Shown here piece after piece: positions 49,029 through 57,128 of a stretch of 64,000 bases of DNA (its first letter is position 1; every line of letters starts with the position of its first letter). The notes beneath the pieces were generated by a model. It saw nothing but the letters and a program-made list of their open reading frames with translations, did no database searches and had not been told where the DNA came from. Source of the stretch: Roseomonas sp. (GTDB lineage Bacteria > Pseudomonadota > Alphaproteobacteria > Acetobacterales > Acetobacteraceae); NCBI GenBank assembly GCA_020249285.1, contig JADCFX010000012.1, forward strand, positions 1-64,000, in the 5' to 3' direction. Position numbers and translations under genes: made by a program.

Positions 49029-49985
49029 TTATCTTTGCGACCAGGGCGTGGCTTGCCACAGCCGGCGATATTCCGCTTCCTGCCGGCGCAGGCGCTCAAA
49101 CCAGGCATCGCCTGGTTCATATGCCGGCTCCGTGAAGCGACCTTCCAGGATTTTCACGAATTCCGAATCCTTCGCGATATCGGCCGTGGCTTCACGCAGG
49201 CGCTGCACAATGGCGGGCGGCGTGCCGGCCGCCATGACAAGCCCGCGTTCGGATGCCATCTGCACCGGGAAGCCCAATTCAATGAGTGTTGGCACGTCAG
49301 ACCGGAAGCGGCTGCGCGTGGCACCCCCTTGCGACAAAACGCGAAGCTTCTCGGGGCTCGCCGTGACCGGCCCAAGATTGAGCCCCATGCTGTCCACCTG
49401 CTTGCCAAGCACCGCCGCGCGGAGCTGCGGATCGCCCTGATAGACTACATGCACAAAGCGCGTGCCGGTTGCGGCCTGCAACAGCACCAACTGCAAATGA
49501 TCATCCGTGCCGACCCCAGGTGACGCATAGGTGATCGTCTCCGGCCGTGCCCGCGCTGCGGCCAACAAGTCAGCCAGCGTACGAAATGGGCTGTCCTCAT
49601 GCACCGTGATGGCGGAAGGATCCGTCACCAGATTGCCGATACCGACGAAATCATCCAACTTGAATTGCGCCGTGCGTTCAATCGGGATGGTGAGTAAGCC
49701 CGGCATATTGGTGGTGCCGATCGTATGCCCATCAGGGCGCGACCGCGCCACCGCCGCGAGCGCCACTTCGCCCCCCGCACCCGGACGGTTCACCACCACC
49801 ACCGAACCACCGATGCGCTTTTCAAGCGCGGCAGCGTAGCTTCGCGCATCAAGATCAGTGCCGCCACCGGCGGTGAAGCCAACAATGATTTCAATCGGCC
49901 GATCCGGCCAGCGCGGCTGTGCCAAGGCGGGCGCGGCCAGCAGGGCACCGGCTGAGGCCAAAAGACTACGACGTTGCATTTTCAT
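49029..49985 (-). CDS. Tripartite tricarboxylate transporter family (Bug/TctC) substrate-binding protein
   Basis: A 318-residue periplasmic receptor with a signal peptide ending ALAQP at about residue 23. Family motifs: WPDRPIEIIVGFTAGGGTDLDAR, VVVVNRPGAGGEVALAAVA, and ITYASPGVGTDDHLQ. No TctA/TctB membrane genes adjoin it, typical of orphan Bug receptors. Ligand unknown, usually a carboxylate. Confidence 0.92.
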   Translation of the reverse strand: MKMQRRSLLASAGALLAAPALAQPRWPDRPIEIIVGFTAGGGTDLDARSYAAALEKRIGGSVVVVNRPGAGGEVALAAVARSRPDGHTIGTTNMPGLLTIPIERTAQFKLDDFVGIGNLVTDPSAITVHEDSPFRTLADLLAAARARPETITYASPGVGTDDHLQLVLLQAATGTRFVHVVYQGDPQLRAAVLGKQVDSMGLNLGPVTASPEKLRVLSQGGATRSRFRSDVPTLIELGFPVQMASERGLVMAAGTPPAIVQRLREATADIAKDSEFVKILEGRFTEPAYEPGDAWFERLRRQEAEYRRLWQATPWSQR

Positions 49986-50084
49986 GACATTTTCCCTCGA
50001 TGCATTTTTAAGTCGATCAGGCGGTTAAGCCCTTTTTTCTTGACCAGTTCTTCCCACAACCATGCCGGAGACTTCGGCCCAGCG

Positions 50085-51452
50085 CTACCCTACCGGCAAC
50101 CAAACACGCACCTGGGTCCCAACCCCTTCCGTGCTTTCAATGGCAAGCCGACCGCGATGGCGCATCACGATATGGCGCGTAATGGCGAGGCCAAGCCCCG
50201 TGCCACCCTTGTGGCGAGAACGTGCGCCATCCACACGGTAGAAGCGTTCCGTCAGGCGCGGAATATGGTGCCGCGCAATGCCTGGGCCGTCATCAGTCAC
50301 GCTCAGCAACCCCCCGGCGCGCGCCGTCGCATCATCGGCGCTTGAAGGCTTGAGGGTGACTGAAATCAACCCCCCATCGCGCCCGTGATTGATCGCGTTC
50401 TCCATCAGATTGCGGATTACCTGCGCGACCTGATCCGCATTGGCGGGCTTGGCGACCAATGCTTCATTAAGGTCAAGCGTCAGCCGCATATCGCGCCGTT
50501 TCAGCAACGGTGCCAGCGCCTCGGCCTCAGCGCGCAAAATCATGGCAAGGGGCGCTTCACCAACTGGCGGCTGGTGTTCCTCCATTTCAATACGCGACAG
50601 GTTCAGCAAATCATCAATCAGCCGGCGCATGCGATCGCCCTGCTCAGCCATGATGCCAAGGAAGCGCTGCTGCGCCTCAGGATCATCCGCCGCCGGGCCA
50701 CGCAGCGTTTCAATGAAGCCGAGCAAGCTTGCCAATGGCGTGCGTAGTTCATGGCTGGCATTGGCAACGAAATCGGCGCGGGTGCGCTCAATCGCCGCTT
50801 CCCGACTGCGATCAATCAGCAGGATCAAAAGCCGCCCTCCATTGGCAAGCGGCGGATCAAGCGGCACGACGCGGGCGGAGACCTCACGCGGCAGCGGCAC
50901 GGGCAGATGTAATTCAGCGGTCACCGAGCGGCCTTCGGCCAGCGCATCATCCATGGCCGCAGCCAGAACCGGGTGGCGGAGAAGCGCCGCCGCATCAGGC
51001 CCCTGCCCGCCGGCCTCCGGCCCCAGCATGTCTCGCGCGGCGGGGTTGGCGCGCAGCACGGCACGTTCAGCGGAGAGCAGCAGCACGGGTTCGGGCAAGT
51101 TTTCCAGAATGGCGGCATCAGCACGGCGCAGCCGTTCAAGCATGGCCCCCTGTTCGGCCAGGCCGCGCGCCAAGCGCCGAATGCCATCGGCCAAATCTTC
51201 AGCAGATGGCAGCGTGGTCACCTCAGCCCGCGCCGGGGCCGCCCGAAACTGCGCCAGCGCATCGTGCAGCGCTTGAGCCAAAAACGCCAGCCGCGCACGC
51301 CAGCCCAGGGCGAGGACAAAACTGCCGGCTGCCACCGCGGCTAGCGCAAAAAGGCCAGGAATGGGGCTCAATTCGCGCGTGAGGATCAGTAAGCCAAGCA
51401 CCAGCGCCGGCACCGCGCCCATGGCAATCGAAAAGCGCAACAAGGGCATCAT
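50085..51452 (-). CDS. Sensor histidine kinase, PhoR-like
   Basis: A 455-residue membrane kinase. Two N-terminal helices (about residues 5-45), a PAS-like region (AILENLPEPVLLLSAERAVLR near 110-130), HisKA with the phospho-acceptor His in FVANASHELRTPLASLLGF, and HATPase_c with NLMENAINHG, DDGPGIARHHI and GGTGLGLAITRHI. The layout resembles PhoR, but neither phoB nor pst genes are adjacent, so it is an orphan kinase in this window. It lies upstream of the solute receptor on the same strand. Confidence 0.92.
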   Translation of the reverse strand: MMPLLRFSIAMGAVPALVLGLLILTRELSPIPGLFALAAVAAGSFVLALGWRARLAFLAQALHDALAQFRAAPARAEVTTLPSAEDLADGIRRLARGLAEQGAMLERLRRADAAILENLPEPVLLLSAERAVLRANPAARDMLGPEAGGQGPDAAALLRHPVLAAAMDDALAEGRSVTAELHLPVPLPREVSARVVPLDPPLANGGRLLILLIDRSREAAIERTRADFVANASHELRTPLASLLGFIETLRGPAADDPEAQQRFLGIMAEQGDRMRRLIDDLLNLSRIEMEEHQPPVGEAPLAMILRAEAEALAPLLKRRDMRLTLDLNEALVAKPANADQVAQVIRNLMENAINHGRDGGLISVTLKPSSADDATARAGGLLSVTDDGPGIARHHIPRLTERFYRVDGARSRHKGGTGLGLAITRHIVMRHRGRLAIESTEGVGTQVRVWLPVG

Positions 51453-51478
51453 GCGGGCAGCCTACCCGCCCCCCACAC

Positions 51479-52630
51479 TCAGAAGCCGACGCCAAGCGGC
51501 ATCGGCGGTTCCACCAGAACCGCATCGCCATTCGGTGCCACTCGAAATAGCGCAAGGCCGCGATCCACCGCCCCACCTGGGCGCAGTTGCAGCGGGCCAT
51601 CAACGCCATCGAAGCGGGGCGTGGAATCAGGGGATGTGCCGGGCGGCGCCACCGCCAGCCAAGCCGCCATTAGCGCGGCATCATGCGCAACGCCGGCGAT
51701 GCGCGGCGGGCGCGCGCCGAAAGCCTGCTGGTAGCGCGTATCAAACGCCCCCCGCGCGCGTTCATCGGGGGCGGGGAAAAGCGCGCCATGCAAGGCGGGT
51801 TCATTGGCAAGCCCAGCATCGGCAATCCAAAGCGCGTGCCCAAGCAGCAAGGGCCGAGGGTTTTCCTGCGCGCCGGCCCGGATAGCCGCGGCCAATTCCC
51901 GCGCGCGAAAGCCCGCGGCGCCAATCATCACAGCATCAATCGCCTGGTTTGCCTGCCGGGACATCTGGGCAACCGGCCCGGCCGCGCCAGCCCGATCATT
52001 GAACAGCGCAATCGCTGGGCTGGGCAGGTTAAAATCAGCGGCTGTCTTGCGCATGGCGACGGCAAGCGCCTGGCCAAAGGCGTCATCCGGCGCCACCATG
52101 CCGAATTGCCGCGCGCCTGCGGACATGGCCGAGCCCATCACGCGGCGCATCTGCTGTTCCGGTGTGACGCCAAGCGTCCAGACTCCTGGCCTGGCCTGGG
52201 AGGCATCATTGGTAAATGCCAGCATGGGCAGGCGTACAGCCTGGGCAACCGGGGCAGCACCTGCGGTCTCGGCCCCGGTCAGCGGGCCGACCATGCTGAC
52301 CGCGCCAAGGCCGACGGCGCGCCGGGCCGCATCCCCCGCCCCCATGGCATTCCCACCCGTATCCAGCGGGACAAATTCCACCCGACGGTCATTCTGTTCA
52401 AAAAGTGCCAATTCCGCCGCCTGTTGCAGCGCCTGGCCGAGCGGCGCCTGTTGCCCCGAAAGCGGCAGCAGCAGCGCTACCCTTGTGCGCGCCATATCTG
52501 GCGGCGCGCCACTTGGCGGGGCACCAACAATGATAGGGGCTTGCGGGCCACAGGCAGTGAGCGCGACAAGCATCCCAAGCGGGATAAGGGCTAGCAGGCG
52601 TGACGACAGCCGAACCAGAAAACGAGCCAC
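51479..52630 (-). CDS. LpoA-like penicillin-binding protein activator lipoprotein (YraM/LppC family)
   Basis: A 383-residue lipoprotein with a lipobox LTACG (Cys near residue 28) and a periplasmic-binding-protein fold starting TRVALLLPLSGQQAPLGQALQQ. It matches the C-terminal domain of LpoA, the outer-membrane activator of PBP1A. It lacks the N-terminal TPR part of the gamma-proteobacterial protein, as usual in alphaproteobacteria. It is divergent from rsmI, the same pairing as yraM/yraL in E. coli, which supports the assignment. The two 5' ends overlap by about 31 bases. Confidence 0.85.
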   Translation of the reverse strand: MARFLVRLSSRLLALIPLGMLVALTACGPQAPIIVGAPPSGAPPDMARTRVALLLPLSGQQAPLGQALQQAAELALFEQNDRRVEFVPLDTGGNAMGAGDAARRAVGLGAVSMVGPLTGAETAGAAPVAQAVRLPMLAFTNDASQARPGVWTLGVTPEQQMRRVMGSAMSAGARQFGMVAPDDAFGQALAVAMRKTAADFNLPSPAIALFNDRAGAAGPVAQMSRQANQAIDAVMIGAAGFRARELAAAIRAGAQENPRPLLLGHALWIADAGLANEPALHGALFPAPDERARGAFDTRYQQAFGARPPRIAGVAHDAALMAAWLAVAPPGTSPDSTPRFDGVDGPLQLRPGGAVDRGLALFRVAPNGDAVLVEPPMPLGVGF

Positions 52631-53514
52631 GATCAGTCCATCCTTCGGCTGCGCCCGCTATCGGGCCTGGCCTGACATTGGTTGCGACCCCCATAGGCAA
52701 TATGGGGGATCTTTCGCCCCGCGCCCTGGCCGCCCTGAAGGCCGCCGATGCGGTGCTGTGTGAGGATAGCAGAACTACCGGCGCAATGCTCGCCCGGCTT
52801 GGTGTCGCCGTGCGCCTGATCCCCCTGCATGATCATAATGAAGCGAACGAGCTTCCCCGCATACTGGAAATGCTGCGTCAGGGCCAGAAATTGGCGCTGG
52901 TATCGGATGCCGGCACACCTTTGGTGAGTGATCCAGGCTATCGGCTGGTGCGCGCGGCGATTACGGCGGGCCTGGCCATTTCCGCCATCCCCGGCCCCAA
53001 TGCCGCAGTGATGGCTTTGGTACTTTCCGGCCTGCCGCCCGAGCCCTTCCTGTTCGAAGGTTTCCTGCCGTCTCGCAGCGGCGCGCGCCTGGCAGCACTC
53101 ACGCGTCTTAAGGCGCTGGAACAGGCAGGGCTTGCGGCCAGCATGATTTTTTACGAGGCGCCGCATCGCCTGGCCGAAAGTCTTGCTGACATGGCCGCAA
53201 CCTTTGGCGCTGAGCGCCCCGCCGCTGTCGCACGCGAAATGACCAAGCGGTTTGAGGAAGTACGCCGCGACAGCCTCGGCGCGCTGGCCGCGCATTACGC
53301 CAGCGCCGAAGCGCGCGGCGAGATTTGCATCGTGGTCGGCCCCGCAGCCGCTGAGGCGGTGGTGGGCGATGCGGAAGTGACCGCGCAGCTTCGCGCTGCC
53401 TTGGACAGCGGGCTTTCGGTGAAGGATGCGGCTGAGGCGGTGGCGAAGGCTACCGGGCGGAAGCGCCGCGATGTTTATCGGGAGGCGCTCAGCCTGTTGG
53501 GGGAGAAAGGCTGA
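52600..53514 (+). CDS. rsmI: 16S rRNA (cytidine(1402)-2'-O)-methyltransferase
   Basis: A 304-residue tetrapyrrole-methylase-fold enzyme that 2'-O-methylates C1402. Motifs LVATPIGNMGDLSPRAL, VLCEDSRTTGAML, VSDAGTPLVSDPGYRLV and IPGPNAAVMALVLSGLP are all present. The start is a GTG at 52600; no ATG or GTG lies between it and the conserved core. The start region overlaps the divergent LpoA-like gene. The usual yraN neighbour is missing; a decayed transporter fragment follows instead. Confidence 0.95.
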   Translation: MTTAEPENEPRSVHPSAAPAIGPGLTLVATPIGNMGDLSPRALAALKAADAVLCEDSRTTGAMLARLGVAVRLIPLHDHNEANELPRILEMLRQGQKLALVSDAGTPLVSDPGYRLVRAAITAGLAISAIPGPNAAVMALVLSGLPPEPFLFEGFLPSRSGARLAALTRLKALEQAGLAASMIFYEAPHRLAESLADMAATFGAERPAAVAREMTKRFEEVRRDSLGALAAHYASAEARGEICIVVGPAAAEAVVGDAEVTAQLRAALDSGLSVKDAAEAVAKATGRKRRDVYREALSLLGEKG

Positions 53515-53516
53515 GC

Positions 53517-53782
53517 GCTGGGCTGGCCGGCATTGCCATTGGCATCATCGTGCCATTGACTGCCATGGCAACCGCGGTGATTGCTGCGCGCATTCTGGGG
53601 CTTGATGCCGGCTTCTGCTGCTGGGCGCGCTTTCCGGCGCGCAAACCATGACAGCGGCTTTGGTCGCAATGCAGGAAAAATCAGGCAGCCCGATTGCGGT
53701 GCTGGGCTATACCGCCGCCGTGCCCTTCGGCCATATCCTACTGACCTCGGGCGGGACGGTGATTGTTTGGATGATGAGTTGA
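53517..53782 (+). pseudogene. Frameshifted C-terminal fragment of an AspT/YidE-type antiporter
   Basis: Just after the rsmI stop, one frame reads AGIAIGIIVPLTAMATAVIA then RILGLDAGF up to about 53615. A second frame continues LLLGALSGAQTMTAALVAMQ then EKSGSPIAVLGYTAAVPFG and ends WMMS at 53782. Together they resemble the last transmembrane part of aspartate:alanine exchanger family (duplication domain) transporters. There is a -1/+2 frameshift near 53613, and the large N-terminal part is missing. Read as a decayed remnant, not a working gene. Confidence 0.7.
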
Positions 53783-53789
53783 GGGGGGC

Positions 53790-54371
53790 TCACACCCGCG
53801 GCACCGCCACCCCAACCAAAGCATCCCGCGTCACAATCCCGGCTAGCTTCTCCACACTCCACCCATCGGTCCCCTTGGGGCGCATCGGCAGGACCATCCA
53901 GCGGTAATCCGCCGTGCTATCCACCACGCGGATTTCCACATCATCGGGGATTTGCGTGCCCCATTCCGCCAGCACCGCGCGCGGTTCGCGCACGGCGCGT
54001 GACCGATAGGCGAAGGATTTGTACCAGCCCGGCGGGTAGCCCAACAGGGCGCGCGGGTAACAAGAACAAAGCGTACACACCACCAAATGATGCTGCTTTG
54101 GCGTGTTTTCCAAAACGCCAAGCTCCGGCGCGCCGGCCATGGAAGCGCCCGCCGCCTCAGCCGCTGCTTTCCCATCGCGCATCAGCAGCGCGTAGTAATC
54201 AGGATCGGTCCAGGCGCGGGCCACCATGCGCGCGCCGATCTCGGGGCTCGCGCGATCCGTGATCGCCTGGCGTTCGGTGATCTCAGCCTCAGTCACCAGC
54301 CCTTTGGCGGAGAGTGCGGCAACCAGCTTGTCGAGCAGCGCGAGGTTTACGCCAGAGGGGGGCGCGGCCAT
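53790..54371 (-). CDS. Nitrile hydratase-type alpha subunit (cobalt class) or thiocyanate hydrolase gamma-like
   Basis: A 193-residue metal-binding subunit of the nitrile hydratase/thiocyanate hydrolase family. The metal claw is VCTLCSCY with Cys99, Cys102 and Cys104; Thr in the second position marks the cobalt class (iron enzymes have Ser). Two of these cysteines are normally oxidised to sulfinic/sulfenic forms. Other family segments are RMVARAWTDPDYYALLMRDG and LGYPPGWYKSFAYRSRAVREP. It is third in a run with two short genes encoding the halves of a beta subunit. Length fits nitrile hydratase alpha (about 200) better than thiocyanate hydrolase gamma (about 240). Confidence 0.88.
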   Translation of the reverse strand: MAAPPSGVNLALLDKLVAALSAKGLVTEAEITERQAITDRASPEIGARMVARAWTDPDYYALLMRDGKAAAEAAGASMAGAPELGVLENTPKQHHLVVCTLCSCYPRALLGYPPGWYKSFAYRSRAVREPRAVLAEWGTQIPDDVEIRVVDSTADYRWMVLPMRPKGTDGWSVEKLAGIVTRDALVGVAVPRV

Positions 54372-54372
54372 G

Positions 54373-54666
54373 TCAGGCTTCCTCCAACCAATGTTCGAAG
54401 ATTTCCACCATCACCGTATCGCCGGCCTTGCCCTCATTCCAAATGGGCGGCTGGTCGAACAGCACATGGTAAAGCTGCCGGCGCGGCGCGGGGCGGGCAA
54501 AGGCCAGGTCTTCCGGGTTGGGGAAGGCACCCAGCGGGCGCACCACCTGGCCCAGCCGCCCGCGCACGTAGTGGGGCGTGCGGATATGGCAGGGGCCGCG
54601 GGTTTCCGGCCAATCATCCTTCACGCGCACTTGCGCGCCAGGGGCGAAGCGTGGCGCGGTGTTCAT
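54373..54666 (-). CDS. Nitrile hydratase beta subunit, C-terminal (SH3-like) half as a separate protein
   Basis: A 97-residue protein equal to the C-terminal SH3-like barrel of nitrile hydratase beta: FAPGAQVRVKDDWPETRGPCH, TPHYVRGRLGQVVRPLGAF and LYHVLFDQPPIWNEG are diagnostic. It ends one base before the alpha gene starts, and its ATG overlaps the stop of the N-half gene (ATGA at 54663-54666). Separate halves are also the rule in thiocyanate hydrolase (alpha and beta subunits), so this is a natural three-subunit arrangement rather than a broken gene. Confidence 0.85.
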   Translation of the reverse strand: MNTAPRFAPGAQVRVKDDWPETRGPCHIRTPHYVRGRLGQVVRPLGAFPNPEDLAFARPAPRRQLYHVLFDQPPIWNEGKAGDTVMVEIFEHWLEEA

Positions 54667-54956
54667 GCCAAATCCTCCTGCCGGATCACGCCTTTCTCGA
54701 CCATGAGTGCCGCGATCGAATGCAGCCAGCGTTCGTAATAGCCAAGCGCAAAATATTCATCCTGCGGGATGCTTTCGATGCCGCGGCGGAGTTCATCCAC
54801 CGTCATCATCTTCTTCTGCGCCAGGATTTGACGAATGGCATCCACCTTCTTGCCGAAGGCATCGGGCGGCGCCTCATCATGCTCAACTGGGGTGCAGCGG
54901 AAGCGCGCAATCCCGCCTATGTCGTGCAGCGCGCGGTTGGGTGATTCCTCGGTCAT
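54663..54956 (-). CDS. Nitrile hydratase beta subunit, N-terminal half as a separate protein
   Basis: A 97-residue helical protein with the beta-subunit N-terminal hallmark LHDIGG near the start and ALGYYERWLHSIAALMVEKG near the end, where YYE-WL contacts the alpha subunit. It is first of the three-gene run. It resembles the beta N-half (or thiocyanate hydrolase beta) more than the P14K activator, because of the HDIGG motif. A distinct cobalt chaperone gene was not seen. Confidence 0.82.
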   Translation of the reverse strand: MTEESPNRALHDIGGIARFRCTPVEHDEAPPDAFGKKVDAIRQILAQKKMMTVDELRRGIESIPQDEYFALGYYERWLHSIAALMVEKGVIRQEDLA

Positions 54957-54998
54957 GGCGAAAGCTTAATATGGAAAAGCCAGGGCGCGAAAGGGGCG

Positions 54999-55838
54999 TT
55001 ATTTCACTTCCTCGGTCGGCCCCACGCCCCAGATATCGGCGCGCTTGATATAGCCCCGGAATTCGCCGATTTGCGCCTCGCACCAGGGGCTATTGGCCTC
55101 ACAGGCACGCAGCCGCCCCACCACGCCGGGGCGCAGCCGCGCCACGGGCTGCGCCTGATCCTCTGCCCGGCGGCGGAGCATGACCTCAGTGCCCGGCGCG
55201 CCGCGCACAATGAAGGAACGCCGGCCCATCAGGGTTGATTGATGCACCCAGCCTTCGGTGCCTTCCGGGTCGCGGATGCGGCGCCAGAGTTCGAATTCGC
55301 GCACAATTTCCACCGGTAGTTCGCGGCGCTGATAGGTCCATTCAATCGGGAAGCGGGTGCCCGGGCCGCTCCGCATATTCACCTCATCCGAACGCAGCGC
55401 GGCAAAACGCGGCAGCGGCAGGCTGGTGACAGACCCGATGGTAGGAGCGCGTTCTGCCGGAGGGGGCGCTGGGACGGGCTCGGCTGGTTTGGCGGTAGCG
55501 GCGGTGGCGGCGGCGCCCGCAGCGGCGCCGGCCGCAACACCCGCGGCAGCGCCGGCGGCGGCGCGATTGCCCTGGCCCGCTTGCGGTTGCCCGGCGGGGC
55601 GTTGCTGTTGCGTGGCGGGGCGTTGCTGCTGGCCTTGGGCATTGCGTTGCGTGGCCTGTGGCTTGGCAGGGGGTTTCACCACTGGCGGGCGCGCTTCTGA
55701 TCGCTGGGTCGGCACCGGTGCGGGCGCGGCCTGGCGCGGCGGCGGCACATTCTGCGCACCCCCCAGGCTTGATTGGCCAAAGGCCGGCGCGGCCAGCACC
55801 AGGGCGCTCAGAATCGACAAAAGGCAGCGAAGATGCAT
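54999..55838 (-). CDS. Exported SH3-domain protein with Ala/Pro/Gln-rich linker
   Basis: A 279-residue protein. The ATG at 55838 opens MHLRCLLSILSALVLAAPAF, a signal peptide cut near AFGQ. A low-complexity region (residues about 20-130) rich in Pro, Gln and Ala follows, including long Ala-Gly-Val runs. The C-terminal half has a bacterial SH3 domain (LRSDEVNMRSGPGTRFPIEW, EGWVHQSTLMGRRSFIV) and a second SH3-like segment (WCEAQIGEFRGYIKRADIWG). Such proteins bind cell-wall or surface ligands. Function unknown. Confidence 0.82.
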   Translation of the reverse strand: MHLRCLLSILSALVLAAPAFGQSSLGGAQNVPPPRQAAPAPVPTQRSEARPPVVKPPAKPQATQRNAQGQQQRPATQQQRPAGQPQAGQGNRAAAGAAAGVAAGAAAGAAATAATAKPAEPVPAPPPAERAPTIGSVTSLPLPRFAALRSDEVNMRSGPGTRFPIEWTYQRRELPVEIVREFELWRRIRDPEGTEGWVHQSTLMGRRSFIVRGAPGTEVMLRRRAEDQAQPVARLRPGVVGRLRACEANSPWCEAQIGEFRGYIKRADIWGVGPTEEVK

Positions 55839-55870
55839 GACAGCATCTCTTCCGCCCCTAGGCGCCAAGG

Positions 55871-56212
55871 TCAAGCGCTAGTTACGGAAGGTCTGCCCGT
55901 GGACCGGCCCCCAGATCCTGGAACTTGGCCGTTAAATGAGTTCACATTGCACGCGGCCATGCGCGTGACGAACCAAAGCTCCAGCGGCATATCAGCCGAG
56001 CCCAATTGCACCGGCGTCAGCCCGACATGGTGATGCGCATTGACAAAGCATGGCAGCATGACCTCGCGCCCAGACATCACCACCGGCAAATGCGGGTGCT
56101 TGCGGCGCAGAACGCCATGGGTGCCGATCTCGGCGATGATGCCATCTTCCTGGATCAGCGCGCCATCGGCGATTTCCTCCCAGGCGGTGGCCGAGGGGGT
56201 TTTGGTGATCAC
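55871..56212 (-). pseudogene. N-terminal remnant of an amidohydrolase (cytosine deaminase/TRZ-ATZ type)
   Basis: About 85 codons read as the start of a metal-dependent amidohydrolase: GALIQEDGIIAEIGTHGVLR, then VMLPCFVNAHHHVGLTPVQLG with the zinc-ligand HxH, then LELWFVTRMAA. After that similarity stops and only about 25 unrelated codons remain before the stop at 55871; a full enzyme has 400-480 residues. Upstream, an in-frame TGA lies a few codons before the first strand, so the 5' end is also damaged. A GTG is the only start candidate. Confidence 0.75.
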
Positions 56213-56301
56213 GGCGCGGATTGCGCGCCCTCATTGCAAGGGGTCTGGACGGGGCCGCGCGAAGCGCGGATGCTTCACGCCAAAGCACTTCGGAGGAACA
56301 C

Positions 56302-57105
56302 ATGCTCAGTCTCAAAGGTAAGGTCGCCATCGTCACCGGTGCGGGTTCAGTCGGCCCCGGTTGGGGGAATGGCAAGGCGACAGCCGTGCTGCTCGCGCGC
56401 CAGGGGGCCAAGGTGTTTGGACTGGACAATAACGCCGCCGCGGTTGAGGAAACCATCGGCATCATCAAATCCGAAGGCGGGGAAGCGACAGCGCAGATTT
56501 GCGATGTGCTTGATTCCGAGAGCTTCCAGGCGGCGGTGGAAGCCTGCATTGCGCGCTATGGCCAGTTGGACATCATGGTCAATAATGTCGGCGGCTCACA
56601 CCCCGGCGGCGCGGAATCCATGCCAGAGGAAGTCTGGGATCGCCAGGTGGATTTCAACCTGAAATCCGCTTTCCTGGGCTGCAAATTCGCATTGCCACAT
56701 TTGAAGAAGCGGCCGGGGAGTGCGATTGTGAATATCTCCTCCATCGCCGGTTATCGCATGCAGGCGGCGCGGCCGCATGTGGCCTATAGCGCGACCAAAT
56801 ACGGCATTGTGGCCTTGTCCAAATCAGTCGCCATCGAAAACGCCAAGGCGGGTGTGCGCTGCAATACGGTGGTGCCGGGGCTGATGCATACACCACTCGT
56901 AGAACATCGGCTCGTCAGGCAATTGGGCGGCAATGACGCCGCCGCGCTGATCGCCAAGCGCGATGCGCAAGTGCCTCTCGGCAAAATGGGCGAGGGCTGG
57001 GATATCGCCCATGCGGTACTGTTCCTGGTGTCCAATGAGGCGAAGCACATCACGGGGACCGAATTGATCGTGGATGGCGGCGTCACCGCTGCCGGCGCCC
57101 TATAA
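56302..57105 (+). CDS. Short-chain dehydrogenase/reductase family oxidoreductase
   Basis: A 267-residue classical SDR. The cofactor motif TGAGSVGPGWGNGKATAV replaces the common TGxxxGxG with a longer glycine loop; NNVGG is the NNAG equivalent; catalytic Ser is in VNISSIAGYR and Tyr/Lys in YSATKYG. The C-terminus GTELIVDGGVTAAG is typical. The ATG at 56302 has CGGAGGA upstream. It is followed 23 bases later by a Bug receptor gene, a pairing common in carboxylate catabolic loci. Substrate unknown. Confidence 0.93.
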   Translation: MLSLKGKVAIVTGAGSVGPGWGNGKATAVLLARQGAKVFGLDNNAAAVEETIGIIKSEGGEATAQICDVLDSESFQAAVEACIARYGQLDIMVNNVGGSHPGGAESMPEEVWDRQVDFNLKSAFLGCKFALPHLKKRPGSAIVNISSIAGYRMQAARPHVAYSATKYGIVALSKSVAIENAKAGVRCNTVVPGLMHTPLVEHRLVRQLGGNDAAALIAKRDAQVPLGKMGEGWDIAHAVLFLVSNEAKHITGTELIVDGGVTAAGAL

Positions 57106-57128
57106 AAAAAGAACAGGAGGAAATCGCG

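Noticed and set aside
54663..54956. Nitrile hydratase activator (P14K) for the first gene of the three-gene run
   Set aside because: The N-terminal HDIGG motif and gene order fit the beta-subunit N-half better; it lacks the activator's FEEPWQ-type start.
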